From: Holosporaceae bacterium
GTDB taxonomy: Bacteria > Pseudomonadota > Alphaproteobacteria > UBA3830
Direction of reading: 5' to 3'
DNA: 5,113 nt
NCBI GenBank assembly: GCA_031282785.1
Contig: JAITDB010000095.1
Coordinates: forward strand, 1 to 5,113
Of the stretch, positions 1-5,113 are shown piece after piece (the first letter of the stretch is position 1; every line of letters begins with the position of its first letter). Made by a program: the position numbers and the translations under genes. The notes below the pieces were generated by a model. It saw only the letters and a list, made by a program, of their open reading frames with translations, ran no database searches and had not been told where the DNA came from.

Positions 1-62
1 CGTAAAATTTTCCTAAATTGGGATTCAGAAATATGGGTATTTTTTATGTATCTATTTTTCAT
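1..62 (-). CDS. IS1595-family transposase, N-terminal 20 codons (partial)
   Basis: The reading frame starts with ATG at 62-60 and runs off the left edge. The visible peptide is MKNRYIKNTHISESQFRKIL. It resembles the start of IS1595-superfamily (IS1016/ISXO2-type) DDE transposases, where a basic beginning is followed by a conserved I-S-E-x-x-F-R helix preceding a helix-turn-helix DNA-binding region. The start is supported by AGGA at 73-70 on the minus strand, seven bases before the ATG. The catalytic DDE core is outside the window, so whether this copy is intact cannot be judged. The family assignment rests on remembered family patterns and on agreement with the C-terminal fragment at the other edge. 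Confidence 0.72.
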   Translation of the reverse strand, partial: MKNRYIKNTHISESQFRKIL

Positions 63-96
63 TGATATATCCTACCTTATTGGGCTAGAAAATCAA

Positions 97-115
97 TCTA
101 ATCTACTCTTGAACC
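97..115 (-). repeat. IS left terminal inverted repeat
   Basis: Nineteen bases, GGTTCAAGAGTAGATTAGA on the minus strand, are identical to plus-strand 5004-5022. The similarity continues inward with small gaps: GATTTTCTAGCC here against GATTTTCTTAGCC at the other end. This gives an imperfect repeat of about 35 bp, as expected for terminal repeats bound by a transposase. The outer flanks also share an AT-rich stretch (TAAGTTTTTAT here, TAAATTTTTAT there), which may reflect target preference. Confidence 0.85.
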
Positions 116-150
116 ATAAGTTTTTATGAAAGGTTAATTTTTGGTATTTC

Positions 151-2236
<2,086 letters not shown>

Positions 2237-4351
2237 CTACAACACTAGTAATTCACTATAGTTGGCGAAAGGTCGATTGTTTTTATCCATCATGTATTCA
2301 GCTCTATCGCTTAATTTTCGAATTTCCTGCATTAGAATGCTCGCATCATTTACCAGCAGATGCGCTTTCCTTTCAAGTGTGTCGGTTTCTTTGACTTTTT
2401 TATTGCATTCGTCCAATTCTGCGATTTTACTGATGATCTCGGCCTTCATTTTTCCCAAAATTGCTATGTTTTCCTTCCAAATGGCTATTTCTTTTGGCTC
2501 CATATCCGTAAGGTATTTGAGCGCTTCTCCTTCCAGGACGATCTGCTTTGCTATGGCCGGAAGTATGCCGTCGAACATCATTTTTTTCATGACAATCAGC
2601 TCAGTTTCGATTGTATTGCAGAGTCTGTTCAGACCAACGTTGCGGTAGGCCTCCAATTCCGTTCTGGAAAATATTTTTAGACCAAACAGCATTTTAATAT
2701 TTTTTTCTTCGATAAAATAATCCAGCGATTCCAGTATATTTTTAGGAACCTTGAGATTTCGTGCTTTGGCCTCATCGTGCCAGCTTTTTGAATAGCAATC
2801 ACCTTCAAAACGGATTTTTGCTCCCTCTGCAGCTGTTTCGCGAATTGCTTTCATAAGGGCGTCGTGATGATTCATGCCAACATAGATATTTTCCTCGATT
2901 CTTTCCGTTAATTTCTCAATACCCCAGGCCCAAATCGAACATAGAATCGTAATTGGCCGAGCCAATGCCTGGGATGCTCCCGGCGCTCGAAACTCGAATT
3001 TATTTCCGGTAAATGCCAATGGCGATGTGCGATTTCTTTCGCAACTATAAGCGAGAAGTGTAGGAATATTTTTGAGATCGAATTCCATATAGGTATCGCC
3101 GGGCATATTTTCTTCGTTGCCCTCTGCAATGGATTTGAACAGCGTGTCCAGTGCTTTTCCCAGATATACGCTGATTATGCTTGGCGGCGCTTCATGACCT
3201 CCCAATCGCAGCATATTTCCCGGAGTTGTTACTATGGCATTAAGTAGATCGTGATATTCTGCGGCACCGTAGGTCAGTGATGCAACTAAACATATTAACA
3301 CCAGATCTTTTTCGAAATTATTGGAAGGCTGCAGCAAATTATTTCCTTCGTTGTCACACATAGAGATATTAATGTGCTTCCCACTGCCGTTCAGTCGATC
3401 GAACGGTTTTTCGTGCAGCAGGAGTTCCAGATCATGCTTAGATGCCACTTTTTTCATGGTATCCATTATAAGCTGATTTTGATCGCAGGCTAAATTGGCC
3501 TCCACGAATCTCGGACAAAATTCGTATTGTCCTGGAGCAACTTCGTTGTGTCTTGCCTCCACAATGACGCCAACACGAGCCAGATCCCGCTCCACATCCT
3601 CCATAAAAGCAATAATTCTCGGAGGTATGCTGGAAAAATAATGCGCGTCCAGTGTCTGATCCTTAGGAAATGGAGTGCCGATTATGGTTCTGTTGCAGAA
3701 TATAAGATCCGATCTGGTGGCAACGGATTTCTTATCCAGGAGAAAAAATTCCTGTTCTGCTCCAACGGTAACATAGGTGGAAGTAATACGCTTATGTCCC
3801 AAAAGATGCAGAAGTTTCAGAGTTTTTTCCTCAATGACCTGTAGCGACTTCAGCAGAGCCGTTTTTATATCCAGTGGAGTTCCGTCAAAGGATAAAAATA
3901 TCGATGGAATGCAGAGTGTCCCTCCTTTTTTGGTGGAAATAATAAAGGCCGGACTGCTGATATCCCAGGCACTGTATCCTCTGGCCTGAAACGTCGATCT
4001 CATACCGCCAGACGGAAAAGATGACGCATCTGGTTCGCTCTGGAGTAGATCTCTTCCCCGAAATGAATAAAATGGTCGACCACATTCACTTACCTTTAAA
4101 AATGCAATGTGCTTCTCGGCAGTCATTCCGGTCAGAGGATGAAACCAATGGGTCCAGTGAGTGGCTCCCATGGATATGGCCCATTCTTTCATAGCAGATG
4201 CCACCACATCGGCGACATGTTCATCTAATTTCTCGCGGCCATTCATCGCAGCGCGCAATTTTTTCCAGATGTCAGCTGGTAATCTCTCGCACATTTTTTC
4301 CTGGTCGAACACATTGCTCCGAAAAATTTCTTTTATCCCATGGTATTTCAT
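2237..4351 (-). CDS. glnN: Type III glutamine synthetase (GlnN family)
   Basis: The product is a cytoplasmic enzyme that makes glutamine from glutamate, ammonia and ATP, the main entry of ammonium into nitrogen metabolism. The 704-residue length fits the GSIII family (about 700-730) and is far longer than GSI (about 470) or GSII. Family blocks appear in order: THWTHWFHPLTGMTAEKH (64-81), EPDASSFPSGGMR (106-118), the metal-site block GAEQEFFL (197-204), EARHNEVAPGQYEF (265-278), NGSGKHINIS (321-330), LRLGGHEAPPSI (381-392) and ERNRTSPLAFTGNKFEFRAPG (438-458). The C-terminal part from about 560 is mostly helical, with charged heptad-like stretches, as in GSIII. ATG at 4351 is preferred because GGAG lies five bases upstream and similarity begins just after it. 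An in-frame GTG at 4411 would add 20 residues, but it lies upstream of the predicted promoter's transcription start. No frameshift or lost motif is seen. No PII gene, amtB or other nitrogen gene is nearby. Confidence 0.95.
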   Translation of the reverse strand: MKYHGIKEIFRSNVFDQEKMCERLPADIWKKLRAAMNGREKLDEHVADVVASAMKEWAISMGATHWTHWFHPLTGMTAEKHIAFLKVSECGRPFYSFRGRDLLQSEPDASSFPSGGMRSTFQARGYSAWDISSPAFIISTKKGGTLCIPSIFLSFDGTPLDIKTALLKSLQVIEEKTLKLLHLLGHKRITSTYVTVGAEQEFFLLDKKSVATRSDLIFCNRTIIGTPFPKDQTLDAHYFSSIPPRIIAFMEDVERDLARVGVIVEARHNEVAPGQYEFCPRFVEANLACDQNQLIMDTMKKVASKHDLELLLHEKPFDRLNGSGKHINISMCDNEGNNLLQPSNNFEKDLVLICLVASLTYGAAEYHDLLNAIVTTPGNMLRLGGHEAPPSIISVYLGKALDTLFKSIAEGNEENMPGDTYMEFDLKNIPTLLAYSCERNRTSPLAFTGNKFEFRAPGASQALARPITILCSIWAWGIEKLTERIEENIYVGMNHHDALMKAIRETAAEGAKIRFEGDCYSKSWHDEAKARNLKVPKNILESLDYFIEEKNIKMLFGLKIFSRTELEAYRNVGLNRLCNTIETELIVMKKMMFDGILPAIAKQIVLEGEALKYLTDMEPKEIAIWKENIAILGKMKAEIISKIAELDECNKKVKETDTLERKAHLLVNDASILMQEIRKLSDRAEYMMDKNNRPFANYSELLVL

Positions 4352-4356
4352 AGCTA

Positions 4357-4360
4357 CTCC
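4357..4360 (-). promoter_or_regulatory. Ribosome binding site deciding the glnN start
   Basis: The minus strand reads GGAG, then TAGCT, then ATG at 4351. The five-base spacing is typical of a Shine-Dalgarno sequence and favours this ATG over the upstream in-frame GTG at 4411. Confidence 0.75.
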
Positions 4361-4382
4361 ACTACATGCATACAATATACGT

Positions 4383-4410
4383 ATTATACTCGTAAAAGTT
4401 CCGCTGACCA
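4383..4410 (-). promoter_or_regulatory. Probable sigma-70 type promoter for glnN (and ligA)
   Basis: A perfect TATAAT box (minus strand 4388-4383) is preceded by TGGTCA (4410-4405), a four-of-six match to TTGACA, with a 16-base spacer. Transcription would start near 4376 and give a leader of about 25 bases before the glnN ATG. This is the only strong promoter-like pair I see in the 156-base gap upstream of glnN. No sigma-54 (GG-N10-GC type) promoter or obvious NtrC operator was found, so nitrogen control through that route is not supported. Confidence 0.6.
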
Positions 4411-4507
4411 CCGTTTTATAGAATAATTTTGTACAGAAACTTTTTTGAAACTTTCCCGAAACGTTAGATCAAAAAAAAATTTGGAACATCAGCGTTTTTC
4501 GCGAATT

Positions 4508-5003
4508 TCACCATTTTTCTCTATTGATTTTTGCCACAATGATATCATTGAATTTTTGTGGAATTTCCAGGCGTTCGATCCAGGCAGGCTGCTTATTTTC
4601 GATTATCATTTGAGGGAGGCTGTCCTGCTCTATTTTATCGGATGTATGAATAAATATGTAGGCGCTGTTCGTCGCTTCCAAAACGGATTTTACCGTTTGC
4701 TCATGATATTTTTCCTTCATAACCTTGTAGCATGCGATGATCCCTTCCCTCTGACGATGATAATTTGCTCCCACTGCGCTATGTTTTGTAAAATAGAGTA
4801 TTCGAGCTCCATTGTTGGTAGTGCTCATTAACACCACTGGAGCCGTACTCAGGGCATCAAGCATCGTAAATAGCTCTTTTGTGGTATAATTTTGCGAAAC
4901 AGGGACCATATTTTTGGGAGCACTCTGCATAAGCGCAGGGAACATCGAAAGGAATATCACGAGAATTATTTGCCACAGTCTATGCCGAGAGGATAAAAAT
5001 TTA
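4508..5003 (-). pseudogene. 3' remnant of a membrane protein gene, cut by an IS (glycosyltransferase-like C-terminal domain)
   Basis: An open frame of 164 codons runs from the IS boundary to the TGA at 4510-4508. It begins with a basic stretch (SSRHR), then a hydrophobic segment (LWQIILVIFLSMFPALM) that looks like the last transmembrane helix, followed by a soluble domain of about 130 residues. The segment GARILYFTKHSAVGANYHRQREGI and the ending QPAWIERLEIP recall the conserved C-terminal domain of large multi-span membrane proteins (glycosyltransferase/mannosyltransferase-like) in Alphaproteobacteria, where H-x-V-x-x-x-x-YHR-x-x-x-G-I is typical. Those proteins are several hundred residues long, so most of the membrane portion is missing. 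The only starts are a GTG at 4960 and internal ATGs, none with a ribosome binding site. The remnant is therefore probably non-functional. The family call comes from remembered patterns and is moderate; the truncation itself is well supported. Confidence 0.62.
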
Positions 5004-5022
5004 GGTTCAAGAGTAGATTAGA
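5004..5022 (+). repeat. IS right terminal inverted repeat
   Basis: GGTTCAAGAGTAGATTAGA, read inward from the element's right tip, is identical to the minus-strand sequence of 115-97. It carries the complement of the transposase TAA stop at 5018-5020. The weaker match continues inward to about 5040 (GATTTTCTTAGCC). Confidence 0.85.
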
Positions 5023-5113
5023 GAGGAGATTTTCTTAGCCTACTTAACAACAATTTATAAATATTTTCATGCCTATGATTAAAACGCCATTCGGTCTCCT
5101 TCAAGTGTAGATA
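5018..5113 (-). CDS. IS1595-family transposase, C-terminal 31 codons (partial)
   Basis: The frame is open from the right edge and ends with TAA at 5020-5018. The peptide includes EWRFNHRHENIYKLLLSRL followed by RKSPL. This matches the conserved end of IS1595-superfamily transposases, where an (E/F)-W-R-x-N-x-R-x-x-N-(I/L)-Y-x-x-L-L motif follows the last catalytic acidic residue. The stop codon lies inside the terminal inverted repeat, so coding sequence runs almost to the tip of the element. The catalytic core is outside the window. The stop is in the same frame as the membrane-protein remnant that follows. Confidence 0.82.
   Translation of the reverse strand, partial: YLHLKETEWRFNHRHENIYKLLLSRLRKSPL

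Larger units (their letters stand above)
1..115 (-). mobile_element. IS1595-family insertion sequence, 5' (left) end, partial
   Basis: This is the beginning of an insertion sequence that continues past the left edge of the window. Read on the minus strand from position 115, it starts with GGTTCAAGAGTAGATTAGA, a repeat that recurs inverted at 5004-5022. A short leader, a ribosome binding site and a transposase start codon at 62 follow. The outer boundary is placed at 115 because exact identity between the two ends stops there and the ends begin with GG, as is common in this family. The flanking bases 116-123 (ATAAGTTT) would be one half of an 8-bp target duplication, but the other half is outside the window. 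The element lies only 35 bases beyond the ligA stop codon and has not cut into ligA. Confidence 0.8.
5004..5113 (-). mobile_element. IS1595-family insertion sequence, 3' (right) end, partial
   Basis: This is the end of an insertion sequence that enters from the right edge. It holds the transposase C-terminus and a terminal inverted repeat, and its outer edge is at 5004. It has the same orientation as the partial element at 1-115, so the two are direct copies of the same or a very similar IS. The adjacent bases 4996-5003 (AAAATTTA) would be half of an 8-bp target duplication. They do not match 116-123, so the two visible ends do not look like the two sides of one simple insertion. Confidence 0.82.

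Noticed and set aside
66..115. Reading the left repeat as a decayed plus-strand copy of the transposase C-terminus.
   Set aside because: The two edges align well only over the terminal repeats. The minus strand gives a clean start of the transposase, so these are the two opposite ends of one IS type.
1..129. A plus-strand frame open from position 1 to a TGA at 127-129, apparently a hydrophobic protein end.
   Set aside because: The minus strand encodes a recognisable transposase start with a ribosome binding site and terminal repeat over the same bases. The plus reading is a shadow.
4460..4507. Possible terminator after the membrane-protein remnant: GCG-AAAAA-CGC followed further on by nine T's on the minus strand.
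   Set aside because: The stem is only three base pairs, and the T run starts more than ten bases after it.

Overview
The window reads as a 5.1 kb piece of a moderately AT-rich bacterial genome. All recognisable genes lie on the minus strand: an IS1595-type transposase fragment at each edge, and between them a truncated membrane-protein gene, a type III glutamine synthetase and an NAD+-dependent DNA ligase. The truncated gene resembles the C-terminal domain of large membrane proteins (glycosyltransferase-like) that I associate with Alphaproteobacteria. Together with the AT-rich coding, long A tracts and insertion sequences, this hints at an alphaproteobacterium, possibly host-associated. That placement is an inference with low to moderate confidence.

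Layout in minus-strand transcription order, from high to low coordinates: (1) 5113-5004 is the 3' end of an IS1595-family insertion sequence: the last 31 transposase codons and its terminal inverted repeat. (2) 5003-4508 is the 3' remainder of the membrane-protein gene, cut off exactly where the IS ends. (3) 4507-4352 is an intergenic region with a promoter carrying a perfect TATAAT box. (4) 4351-2237 is a complete glutamine synthetase III gene of 704 codons. (5) 2191-151 is ligA. Every ligase domain is present, but a run of nine A residues (plus-strand T at 1090-1098) shifts the frame by one base. Removing one A gives a 679-residue protein of normal size. (6) 115-1 is the 5' end of a second copy of the same kind of IS: inverted repeat, ribosome binding site and the first 20 transposase codons.

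The 19-base repeat at 97-115 and its inverted match at 5004-5022 are therefore the left and right ends of one IS type. Both partial elements point the same way, and the window stops about 110 bases into each. This is what a draft contig broken at multicopy IS elements looks like. A composite-transposon-like segment or a small circle carrying one IS copy are less likely alternatives.

glnN and ligA are 45 bases apart on the same strand and are probably co-transcribed from the promoter upstream of glnN, though they have no known functional link. I see no evidence for a wholly new system. The points most worth following up are the ligA frameshift in an A9 tract, which may be rescued by polymerase slippage, and the IS-driven truncation of the membrane-protein gene. 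There are no tRNA or rRNA genes, CRISPR arrays or convincing terminators.
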